A DNA stretch of 5,838 nucleotides from Kiloniellaceae bacterium (GCA_021776145.1 JAJFGM010000299.1:1-5838); one strand, 5' to 3'. Positions 1 through 5,218 are shown, counted from the stretch's first letter. Notes: generated from the sequence alone by a model not told the origin. A program made the numbers and translations.

Positions 1-131
1 GCGTAATCCTTCAGCCACGTCAGATAGGTCCTTCGATCCTCGTCGCTGAAAAACACATCGCCCCGGCGATTGCCGCGCTGGGTGATGTGATGAGGCACGC
101 CGGCGCAGACGGTTCGAGCGAGGCGGGGCAT
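1..131 (-). CDS. IS200-like / RAYT (Y1) transposase, N-terminal part, runs off the left edge
   Basis: Read on the minus strand from ATG at 131-129, this frame is open to the window edge and gives about 43 residues. They begin MPRLARTVCAGVPHHITQRG and continue with NRRGDVFFSDEDRRTYL. That is the typical N-terminus of REP-associated tyrosine transposases (RAYTs), single-strand DNA transposases of the Y1/HUH class related to IS200/IS605 TnpA. The family acts on hairpin-forming repeats. The HUH pair and catalytic tyrosine lie further on and are outside the window, so integrity and activity cannot be judged. A weak AGGG sits about nine bases before the ATG. A 5-bp inverted repeat (GGCAT at 132-136, ATGCC at 146-150) covers this leader and could mask the ribosome site. 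The paired 31-bp repeats just upstream support the RAYT assignment. Confidence 0.88.
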   Translation of the reverse strand, partial: MPRLARTVCAGVPHHITQRGNRRGDVFFSDEDRRTYLTWLKDY

Positions 132-156
132 GGCATTACCCTACTATGCCGGGCCT

Positions 157-187
157 CGAATAAAAAGGGTAGCGTCCCCTTTATCCT
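157..187. repeat. REP-like 31-bp partly palindromic repeat, copy 1
   Basis: This copy is identical over 31 bp to the one at 200-230. Its core reads AAAGGG, a short loop (TAGCGTC), then CCCTTT, so either strand can fold into a small hairpin. The flanking ATAAA and TTTAT extend the symmetry imperfectly. Hairpin repeats with AAAGGG/CCCTTT arms are a known companion of IS200-like/RAYT transposases, and this one begins 26 bp upstream of such a gene's start. Its role as a recognition or mobilised element is inferred from that placement. Confidence 0.8.
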
Positions 188-199
188 TGTGGCGTGCGG

Positions 200-230
200 C
201 GAATAAAAAGGGTAGCGTCCCCTTTATCCT
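200..230. repeat. REP-like 31-bp partly palindromic repeat, copy 2
   Basis: This is an exact direct copy of 157-187, separated from it by 12 bp (188-199). The identity stops sharply on both sides (T versus G before, T versus A after), so the repeated unit is 31 bp. Two same-orientation hairpin repeats close together are reminiscent of REP doublets, although classical doublets are usually inverted. The spacer TGTGGCGTGCGG has no evident further structure. Confidence 0.8.
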
Positions 231-260
231 AGGACTCCCCTGTAGCAGGGAAACCGCCGC

Positions 261-297
261 AAGAGTAGCCTTCAGAGACGGAACGTCCAGAACTCTT
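261..297 (-). terminator. weak stem-loop downstream of the Sel1 gene
   Basis: AAGAGT (261-266) and ACTCTT (292-297) are exact complements around a 25-nt loop, beginning 9 bases past the Sel1 stop. A second small hairpin, CCCTG-TAG-CAGGG, lies at 238-250. Neither is followed by a T-tract on the minus strand, so an intrinsic terminator is doubtful. Either could simply be a 3'-end structure. Confidence 0.2.
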
Positions 298-306
298 CAC
301 GCGCGG

Positions 307-1107
307 TCATTCGAACTTGGGTTTCCAGTTACGAACACGGGCATCGGCTGCAACCCGCTCCTCCGGAGTCAACCGCTTGCTGAGACCATCCCGAAACACC
401 CAAGCAAAGGGCTCTCCGTGTCTTGCGGCAAGCGTGAACCATTTTAGAGCCTCGACGTCATCCCGTGGCACGCCCCGTCCCGTCCTGTAAAACTCGGCAA
501 GATTGAACTGAGCGAGTGCATTTCCCTGCTCAGCGCCCCTCCGAAACCAAAACGCCGCTTGACCGTCATCTTGGCCAACAGCACGCCCATGCTTGTGGAA
601 TTTCCCAAGGCTATTCTGAGCTCTCGCGTTGCCATGCTCCGCGGCCTTGCGATACCAGTAGACTGCCTTTTCATCACTTTTCGGCATGCCGTTCCCGAAC
701 TCATGCATCAAGCCCATCCCGAACTCGCCATAGGCGTCTCCCTTTTCCGCCGCCCTCCGAAGCCAAGTTTCGGCGACCGCGAAATTCTCTACTACCCCGC
801 GACCGAAAAGGTACAGTAAACCAAGGCGCGACTGCGCATAGGGCATACCTTTCTCAGCGGCTTTCCCGTACCAATGTGCCGCATGGGAAAAGTTCTGGGA
901 CACGCCGATACCATACTCGTAGCGGTGCGCTACCATCACTTGGGCTCTAACATCACCTCCTTCAGCCGCCGCCAACAGCCTGTCGAAGGAAGCGCCCCGC
1001 GCTTCGCCCGGCCACTCTTTCATGCCCGGTTCATAGCCGGCCATCACAACACCGACCCAGGCGACCAGACCTATTGAAAAAGCTAAGGACCGCAAAATCC
1101 CACGCAT
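307..1107 (-). CDS. secreted Sel1-like (SLR/TPR-type) repeat protein
   Basis: This encodes a 266-residue protein read from ATG at 1107. The frame can be extended to TTG at 1152, but the ATG start puts a clear signal peptide at the N-terminus: basic MRGILRSL, then a hydrophobic stretch to about residue 22, with likely cleavage after VMA (A23). There is no lipobox Cys, so a periplasmic or secreted protein is expected. Residues 52-231 are five consecutive repeats of exactly 36 residues (52-87, 88-123, 124-159, 160-195, 196-231), each with the Sel1 pattern A-Q-LG-YG-GV-A-WY-KAAE-G. Sel1 repeats form alpha-alpha superhelices that bind proteins; no catalytic function is implied and the partner is unknown. 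The C-terminus (RDGLSKRLTPEER, then WKP) is a common tail in proteobacterial Sel1 proteins. An AAGAA lies about 10-14 bases before the ATG. Composition looks less GC-rich than the genes to the right, which fits recent acquisition. Confidence 0.9.
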   Translation of the reverse strand: MRGILRSLAFSIGLVAWVGVVMAGYEPGMKEWPGEARGASFDRLLAAAEGGDVRAQVMVAHRYEYGIGVSQNFSHAAHWYGKAAEKGMPYAQSRLGLLYLFGRGVVENFAVAETWLRRAAEKGDAYGEFGMGLMHEFGNGMPKSDEKAVYWYRKAAEHGNARAQNSLGKFHKHGRAVGQDDGQAAFWFRRGAEQGNALAQFNLAEFYRTGRGVPRDDVEALKWFTLAARHGEPFAWVFRDGLSKRLTPEERVAADARVRNWKPKFE

Positions 1108-1180
1108 CGAACTGTATTTCTTCAAATCCGGATTCTGCTTTGCATTAAACAAACCGCCCCCTATGCGGGTATAGAAACGA

Positions 1181-1209
1181 ATAATACGTTAGGTTTTATC
1201 TTATCGGAA
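1181..1209 (-). promoter_or_regulatory. possible sigma70-like promoter for the Sel1 gene
   Basis: On the minus strand TTCCGA (1209-1204) and TATTAT (1186-1181) are separated by 17 bases. The -10 box matches the consensus well and the -35 box only 3 of 6. The region is the most AT-rich in the window and lies about 75 bases upstream of the chosen ATG. This is a sequence-pattern guess only. Confidence 0.3.
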
Positions 1210-1287
1210 AAAATGGAAATTCCAAAATCTGTACCTGATCTCCAGACACTTCAGACGGCTATTCGGCAGCGGCGACAGGTTGAAGCC

Positions 1288-2295
1288 CTAATCCTCGCTC
1301 TCGACAACCCGCGCCGTCGCGCCCTCGGCGTATTCGACGGTCACCCGCGTCTCGCTGAAGTCGTCGAAGCTCTGGCGCACGTCGCGCCCCGGCCAGCGGA
1401 AGGTCACCTCGCCCAAGCCCGGCCGATAGAGCGCGGTATAGACGGTGCTCATGCCGATGCCCAATTCCCGGCCGTAGACCGGCGGTTGGGCAAAGAGCGC
1501 TTCGAGCGCCGCGGCGTCGCCGGCCGCCTTGGCCAAGCAGCCGCGCAGGGTCTCGATGCGCAGCAATGAGCCCGGCATCGCCGTGTGTTCTGGCCAGTGC
1601 GGCCCTTCGGGATGGTTGGTCGTTACGTCGGTTTGCCAGATCCGGGTGTCGCGGTCCGGCGCCATGATGGCCGTGAAGTGCGCGCCCGAAGCGTCGAGCA
1701 CGACGATGTTCTGCGACAAAGAGGTCCGCAGGCCGCGCAGTTTGTCGGCCGCCTGTGCCGCCGTGCGGCAGGTCTCCAGCAGCGCCCGCACGACCAGGAT
1801 AACCGCAAAGGCCTCGCCGCGGACCTTGCGGCCGCCAAAGGTCAGGGCGACGGCCAAGCCGGCGTCGTTCATGCCGTCGAGCAGCCCCCAGTCGGCCTCG
1901 ACGAGGCCGATGACACTGAGCTCCGACCAGCGGCTCTTGACGACGGTCGAGCCGGTGAAGCCGGGATCGAAGTCGTAGTTGCGGATCATCAGCGGCCCGC
2001 GGTCATCCTCGACGACGGCGACCGAGCAGCCACTGAAGACATTCGGCGGCGCATAGAGGCTGAGCAGGCGGTCGGCCAGATCGCCTTCGTCTGCCAAGCG
2101 GCAGAGCGCCTCCCAGCGCGGTTTCATTTCCGCCAGGTCACGGTCGAAAGCCGCGGCACAGGCCGCCCGGCTCGGCCGCGCCGCCTCACCCTCTTTCAAG
2201 TACCAGGCTCGCATATCGGGCCAGGCCGCGCGAAAGCGCCGGCGCCAGGCCGCGCCCGGGCGTTCCTCGTCCAGAAATTCGAAGTTTTTTCGCAC
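1288..2295 (-). CDS. C45-family autoproteolytic acyltransferase / amidohydrolase (Ntn hydrolase)
   Basis: This encodes a 335-residue protein starting at GTG (2295-2293), chosen because a strong Shine-Dalgarno (GAGGGGGGAG) sits just two bases upstream. The family includes isopenicillin-N acyltransferase (AAT) and linear amide hydrolases. Members are made as precursors that cut themselves before a Cys, which becomes the N-terminal nucleophile. Here the expected nucleophile is C90 in FSGCSVAV, followed by the family's RNYDFDP (105-111), the GMNDAGLAVALTF block (141-153) and TNHP (226-229). Residues 1-89 would be the released alpha chain or propeptide, and 90-335 the catalytic chain. No signal peptide is visible, so it is probably cytoplasmic. 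It may hydrolyse or transfer acyl groups on amides, but the substrate cannot be read from sequence and a beta-lactam role should not be assumed. It is divergent from flavin reductase 1 across 159 bp and lies codirectionally upstream of the Sel1 gene. Confidence 0.85.
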   Translation of the reverse strand: MRKNFEFLDEERPGAAWRRRFRAAWPDMRAWYLKEGEAARPSRAACAAAFDRDLAEMKPRWEALCRLADEGDLADRLLSLYAPPNVFSGCSVAVVEDDRGPLMIRNYDFDPGFTGSTVVKSRWSELSVIGLVEADWGLLDGMNDAGLAVALTFGGRKVRGEAFAVILVVRALLETCRTAAQAADKLRGLRTSLSQNIVVLDASGAHFTAIMAPDRDTRIWQTDVTTNHPEGPHWPEHTAMPGSLLRIETLRGCLAKAAGDAAALEALFAQPPVYGRELGIGMSTVYTALYRPGLGEVTFRWPGRDVRQSFDDFSETRVTVEYAEGATARVVESED

Positions 2296-2454
2296 GGCTC
2301 CCCCCTCTCGCGACCCTTGCGGTCGTGTCGATTGTGCCGAAATTTATCGATCCCAAGCAAGGCTTGCCGAGCCCCGCCACATGTTACATTTTCGCTCGCG
2401 ACGACCTGGCGCACACCTGTTGCGCGTCAGGCGGGGCGACAAGGCAGGCGGGGC
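2296..2454. promoter_or_regulatory. divergent intergenic region between C45 hydrolase and flavin reductase 1
   Basis: This 159-bp gap must hold the promoters or leaders of two divergent genes. Visible elements are a short inverted repeat CAAGC-AAG-GCTTG (2354-2366), an AT-richer patch near 2339-2350, and a 10-bp direct repeat CAGGCGGGGC at 2428-2437 and 2445-2454. The second copy of the direct repeat abuts the ATG at 2455 and contains the likely ribosome site, so a protein bound there could control translation or transcription. No convincing -35/-10 pair was found. A shared regulator for the two genes is inference. Confidence 0.35.
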
Positions 2455-2940
2455 ATGAACTTCAGCGCGAGACAATTCGAGACGGCCCTGGGTACCTTTG
2501 CCACGGGGGTCACCGTCATCACGACACTGGACGCGGCCGGACAACCCGTCGGCATCACCGCGAACTCCTTCAACTCGGTGTCCCTGGAGCCACCACTCAT
2601 CCTCTTCAGCCTGTCGCGCACGGCCACCAGCCTGGCCGCCTTCACCCGGCATCAGCACTTCGCGGTCAATCTCCTGCGCCAGGAACAAGAAGCCATGGCC
2701 GTCCGCTTCGCCGAGCGGCTCAGCGACAAGTGGGCCGGTGTCGAGCATGGCCGCTGGGACTCCGGCTGCCCGATTCTCAATGGCTGTCTCGCCAGTTTCG
2801 AATGCGAGCTGCGCCACACCTACGACGGCGGCGACCACCTGATATTTGTCGGCCAGGTGGTCAAGCTGTTCAGCACCAGCGAGGGCCAACCGCTGATGTA
2901 CTATCGCGGTCGCTATTCCGGGCTCAAGTCGACGCCATAA
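2455..2940 (+). CDS. flavin reductase-like protein 1 (FMN-binding split barrel, DIM6/NTAB type)
   Basis: This encodes a 161-residue protein, the usual size for the short flavin reductase domain. The family reduces FMN or FAD with NAD(P)H and often feeds reduced flavin to a separate monooxygenase (HpaC, StyB and PheA2 are examples). Visible motifs are ALGTFATGVTVITT (11-24), GITANSFNSVSLEPP (33-47), the flavin-binding region with the standard family form, FAVNLL (69-74), and GDHLIFVGQV (126-135), whose GDH is the family's nicotinamide-side signature. The frame is open far upstream to 1585, but that part is antisense to the C45 gene and family homology begins at MNFSARQF, so ATG 2455 is the start, with AGGCGGGG upstream. 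A paralogue lies at 4715-5218. No oxygenase partner is present in the window, so the acceptor of its reduced flavin is unknown. Confidence 0.88.
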   Translation: MNFSARQFETALGTFATGVTVITTLDAAGQPVGITANSFNSVSLEPPLILFSLSRTATSLAAFTRHQHFAVNLLRQEQEAMAVRFAERLSDKWAGVEHGRWDSGCPILNGCLASFECELRHTYDGGDHLIFVGQVVKLFSTSEGQPLMYYRGRYSGLKSTP

Positions 2941-2971
2941 GCGGCACCGAGGTTGTGGGCCGGTTTGCCGC
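2941..2971 (+). terminator. stem-loop immediately after flavin reductase 1
   Basis: GCGGCA (2941-2946) begins on the base after the TAA stop and pairs with TGCCGC (2966-2971). CCG/CGG can extend the stem inward past a two-base bulge, giving about nine pairs with an 11-nt loop. No T-tract follows, so it may be a weak terminator or a 3'-end stabiliser rather than a classical intrinsic terminator. Confidence 0.4.
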
Positions 2972-3097
2972 CCATTGCACGCCTCGCGGCCCCTTACGGA
3001 GACCCATCAAATCATTTCCAAAAGGGCGGGATCCGCACTAGTGTGGGGCTCTCAAGGATCGGCTCCAGCGACTGTGGTCACGACGGATTCGGCGCAC

Positions 3098-3129
3098 GAA
3101 AAAAGGGACATTTTGCCCATCGGCCGATG
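3098..3129. repeat. degenerate RAYT-motif-like patch plus 12-bp perfect palindrome
   Basis: GAAAAAAGGGACATTTT (3098-3114) resembles the A-rich GGGAC motif common around IS200-like/RAYT transposases. The GGG (3105-3107) and GCCC (3115-3118) could form a small hairpin. It is followed at once by CATCGGCCGATG (3118-3129), an exact 12-bp palindrome. It is not a copy of the 31-bp repeats at 157-230. It could be a decayed REP-like element or an operator for the gene at 3218; both readings are tentative. Confidence 0.3.
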
Positions 3130-3217
3130 CCGGTGACGGTTTGATCACTGGCCCGCGCGCGACACCCTGCCGGACCGTCAATTGCCCACGTGGCCTTACT
3201 GAAGATACGAGACAGGC

Positions 3218-3628
3218 ATGACCGACAAGAACCGCAACGTTCATAATCTCCAAGCTGGCACCGACACCACCGCCGCCGCCGCGGAAGCCGAGGCAAGCAA
3301 CGAGTGGTGGGTCGCGGAATGGTGCAAATTTCCCTCGATCAGCCTCGACTACGAGGGCAAGTGGCACTATTGGGACGTGCCCGATGACAGTGGCGTTTAT
3401 GCGCAGGATTGGCGCACCGGCGAGAGCCTTGCCCGCGACACCGTGGCGCAAATGCAGAAATTCCACGACGGCAGCTCGGCCCTGCGTCGAATTCTGCGCG
3501 AAATGGACTTTGAATCCACCATCGGCCAGGGCTTCCTGACACGCGTCGAAGACATGCTGACAAAGCCGCAGATTTACCTGGATTCGCTGGAACCGGGCGC
3601 GGTACGCGCCAAGATGCGCGGCGATTGA
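3218..3628 (+). CDS. conserved-looking Trp-rich small protein of unknown function
   Basis: This encodes a 136-residue protein that I do not recognise. Residues 1-28 are polar and Ala/Glu-rich and probably disordered. Residues 29-65 hold six tryptophans (W30, W31, W35, W49, W52, W65) with many acidic and aromatic residues (EWWVAEWCKFPS, then DYEGKWHYWDVP). Residues 70-135 look like amphipathic helices (ARDTVAQMQKFHDG, LRRILREMDF, LTRVEDMLTK). There is no signal peptide or membrane span, so a soluble cytoplasmic protein is expected. The start is ATG 3218, with a modest GAGACAGG upstream. It lies 58 bp before the folate reductase gene in the same direction and may be cotranscribed with it. GC-rich third positions like its neighbours support a real gene. 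The long antisense frame over it looks like a shadow. Confidence 0.7.
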   Translation: MTDKNRNVHNLQAGTDTTAAAAEAEASNEWWVAEWCKFPSISLDYEGKWHYWDVPDDSGVYAQDWRTGESLARDTVAQMQKFHDGSSALRRILREMDFESTIGQGFLTRVEDMLTKPQIYLDSLEPGAVRAKMRGD

Positions 3629-3637
3629 AGCCAACCC

Positions 3638-3653
3638 CGGGGTGCGCCCCCCG
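3638..3653 (+). other. GC-rich stem-loop between the Trp-rich gene and the folate reductase gene
   Basis: CGGGG (3638-3642) pairs with CCCCG (3649-3653) around a 6-nt loop, nine bases after the TGA at 3626-3628. There is no T-tract. It contains the in-frame GTG at 3642 that could otherwise serve as an early start of the next gene, which argues against that start being used. Confidence 0.35.
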
Positions 3654-3686
3654 CAAGCAATAAAACCAACAAGCCGTGGGACCCCG

Positions 3687-4601
3687 ATGCAAAAACCAGG
3701 TCGACTGCAAAGCCTGATGGCCGATGGCGTATTCGCCGTGACCGCCGAGGTTACGCCGCCGCTGTCGGCCGACCCGCGGAAGCTTTTGCGGCTCGCCGCG
3801 CCGCTTAAAGGTCTGGCCGATGCCGTAAACGTCACCGATGCCGCAGGTGCCCGCGCCACCATGTCGAGCACCGCCGCCGCCGCCTTGTTGCAGCAGGATG
3901 GCATCGAACCGGTATTGCAGGTGACCTGCCGCGACCGCAACCGCATCGCCCTGGCCGGAGACCTTCTGGGCGCGGCGGCGCAAGGGGTTCGCAACCTGCT
4001 CGTGCTCTTTGGCGATCGGCCGGAAAGCGGTGACCAGCCCGATGCCAAGCCGGTCTACGACCTGGAATCCCGCGATGTCATCGCCTTGGCCCGGCAGATG
4101 CGCGACGACGGGACCCTGCCCTCGGGCCGCGGCATCGATCCACCGCCACACTTTTTCATCGCCGCCGCCGATACGCCGCATGACCCGGCTCAGGACTGGC
4201 AGCCCAAGGGTCTTATCGCCAAGGCCGACGCCGGTGCCGACTTCGTACAGACACAGTTCTGCTTCGACCTGGCTATAACCCGTCGCTACCTGACACGCCT
4301 GGCCGATTTTGGCCTGACGGACCGCCTCAAGCTGCTGATCGGCATCGGCCCCATCGCCTCCGCCCGCTCGGCGCGGTGGATGCGTGACAACCTGCATGGC
4401 GTCAGCATTCCCGACAGGGTCATTGATCGCCTCGAAGCCGCCGTCGATCCGGCGCGCGAGGGCCGGCGCATCTGTATAGAGCTGATCCATGGACTGCGCG
4501 ACATGCCCGGCGTTGCCGGCGTGCATATCATGGCACCGCTGCAGGGCACCGAAGCCGTCGCGCAGGTCATCGAGGAGTCCAGCGTCATCGCCGGGCGCTG
4601 A
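3687..4601 (+). CDS. methylenetetrahydrofolate reductase family protein (MetF-like)
   Basis: This encodes a 304-residue TIM-barrel flavoprotein that should reduce 5,10-methylene-tetrahydrofolate to the 5-methyl form using FAD, supplying methyl groups for methionine synthesis (or acting in the reverse direction in demethylation pathways). Visible features are VTAEVTPP (18-25), where E21 matches the catalytic Glu of MetF; the folate/FAD block VTDAAGARATMSS (49-61); GIEPVLQVTCRDRNRIAL (72-89), then GVRNLLVLFGD (100-110); AGADFVQTQFCFD (182-194), where Q190 matches the substrate-contacting Gln; and a C-terminal IELIHGLRDMPGVAGVHIMAP. Length fits the short bacterial form; the eukaryotic regulatory domain is absent. 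ATG 3687 was preferred to GTG 3642 because homology begins there and GTGGGA sits five bases upstream. The sequence differs enough from enterobacterial MetF (TAEV rather than FEFF) that a variant substrate or electron donor is possible. It is flanked by two flavin reductases. Confidence 0.88.
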   Translation: MQKPGRLQSLMADGVFAVTAEVTPPLSADPRKLLRLAAPLKGLADAVNVTDAAGARATMSSTAAAALLQQDGIEPVLQVTCRDRNRIALAGDLLGAAAQGVRNLLVLFGDRPESGDQPDAKPVYDLESRDVIALARQMRDDGTLPSGRGIDPPPHFFIAAADTPHDPAQDWQPKGLIAKADAGADFVQTQFCFDLAITRRYLTRLADFGLTDRLKLLIGIGPIASARSARWMRDNLHGVSIPDRVIDRLEAAVDPAREGRRICIELIHGLRDMPGVAGVHIMAPLQGTEAVAQVIEESSVIAGR

Positions 4602-4606
4602 AAGCC

Positions 4607-4676
4607 GCCTGTGACACACCGCATGTGACACACCGCCTGTGACACACCGCCTGTGACACACCGCATGTAACACGCC
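4607..4676. repeat. five tandem 14-bp repeats with a palindromic TGTGACACA core
   Basis: The units begin at 4607, 4621, 4635, 4649 and 4663. Units 1, 3 and 4 are GCCTGTGACACACC, unit 2 is GCATGTGACACACC, and unit 5 is GCATGTAACACGCC. The first four each contain TGTG-A-CACA, a perfect 9-bp odd palindrome; the fifth is degraded. The array starts five bases after the folate reductase stop and ends 38 bases before the start of flavin reductase 2. Fourteen is not a multiple of three and the array is noncoding. It could be a multi-site operator for a dimeric regulator, or a slippage-prone tandem repeat with no function. Confidence 0.9.
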
Positions 4677-4679
4677 GCC

Positions 4680-4693
4680 GGGCCGCCCGGCCC
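4680..4693 (+). other. GC-only hairpin ahead of flavin reductase 2
   Basis: GGGCC (4680-4684) and GGCCC (4689-4693) pair around GCCC. The hairpin lies directly after the repeat array and 13 bases before the GAGG ribosome site (4707-4710). There is no T-tract, so it is more likely a leader structure or a pause hairpin than an intrinsic terminator. Confidence 0.4.
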
Positions 4694-4714
4694 GTGCAAG
4701 GACGCCGAGGTTAA

Positions 4715-5218
4715 ATGGAACCCGAACCGTCGACCGCATTCGACGCCCGCAAATTCCGCGACGCCCTAGGGAACTACGCCACGGGCATCACGATCATCTC
4801 CACCGTCGGCAGCGGCGGCGCACTGATCGGCATCACCGCGAATTCCTTCAACTGGGCCTCGCGTAACCCGCCACTTGTGCTCTTCAGCCTCGCTCGCCAG
4901 GCCACGAGTCTGACGGCCTTTCGCAGCCACGGTCACTTCGCGGTCAATGTTCTGCGCGAAGGCCAGGAAAAGCTTTCGCATCACTTCGCGGTTCCGAGCG
5001 ACGACAAGTGGGCCGGCATCGACTATGAAATCTGTGGCAGCGGCTGTCCGATCCTGAGCAATGCCTTGACCAGGTTCGAATGCCGCCTCCGCAACAGCTA
5101 CGACGGCGGCGACCACGTCATTTTCGTCGGCGAGGTCCAGCAAATATGCAGCGTCCCCGACGCCAGGCCCTTGATCTTCCATCGCGGCACCTATACCTCG
5201 ATGAGGGCCGATCCCTGA
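4715..5218 (+). CDS. flavin reductase-like protein 2 (paralogue of the one at 2455)
   Basis: This encodes a 167-residue protein with the same FMN-binding split-barrel domain as the upstream copy. From F9 it aligns without gaps to residues 3-161 of copy 1, with 84 of 159 identities by hand count. Motifs are ALGNYATGITIIST (17-30), GITANSFN (39-46), FAVNVL (75-80) and GDHVIFVGEV (132-141). The loop after GITANSFN reads WASRNPP instead of the usual SVSL-D/E-PP seen in copy 1. This is a change next to the expected flavin phosphate site and could alter cofactor choice. It carries an extra six-residue N-terminus compared with copy 1. The start is firm: CGAGG ends four bases before ATG 4715. It probably reduces free flavin with NAD(P)H; the partner enzyme is unknown. 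Upstream sit a tandem 14-bp repeat array and a GC hairpin; ribF follows 99 bp downstream. Confidence 0.88.
   Translation: MEPEPSTAFDARKFRDALGNYATGITIISTVGSGGALIGITANSFNWASRNPPLVLFSLARQATSLTAFRSHGHFAVNVLREGQEKLSHHFAVPSDDKWAGIDYEICGSGCPILSNALTRFECRLRNSYDGGDHVIFVGEVQQICSVPDARPLIFHRGTYTSMRADP

Noticed and set aside
130..447. 105-codon plus-strand frame across the 31-bp repeats
   Set aside because: It runs through the repeats and antisense to the end of the Sel1 gene, with no coding signal of its own.
1108..1152. TTG at 1152 as the start of the Sel1 protein
   Set aside because: It would place 15 polar residues before a good signal peptide; the ATG at 1107 gives a standard secretory N-terminus, although a GGGGGCGG upstream of the TTG leaves slight doubt.
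1585..2454. Upstream extension of the flavin reductase 1 frame to an early ATG
   Set aside because: It lies antisense to the well-supported C45 gene, encodes low-complexity Arg/Ala-rich sequence, and the family homology starts at 2455.
2953..3144. 63-codon plus-strand frame in the gap before the Trp-rich gene
   Set aside because: It has no ribosome site, no recognisable sequence, and crosses palindromic noncoding elements.
3642..3686. GTG at 3642 as the start of the MetF-like gene
   Set aside because: It falls within a GC hairpin, has no ribosome site, and family similarity begins at the ATG at 3687.
3038..4048. 336-codon open frame on the minus strand
   Set aside because: It overlaps two plus-strand genes and its translation is Arg/Ala/Gly-rich without motifs.
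4607..4676. CRISPR array
   Set aside because: The units are 14 bp and directly adjacent, with no spacers, and no cas gene is in view.
3339..4739. 466-codon open frame on the minus strand
   Set aside because: It is antisense to the Trp-rich gene and the MetF-like gene, has no recognisable motif, and is typical of shadow frames in GC-rich DNA.
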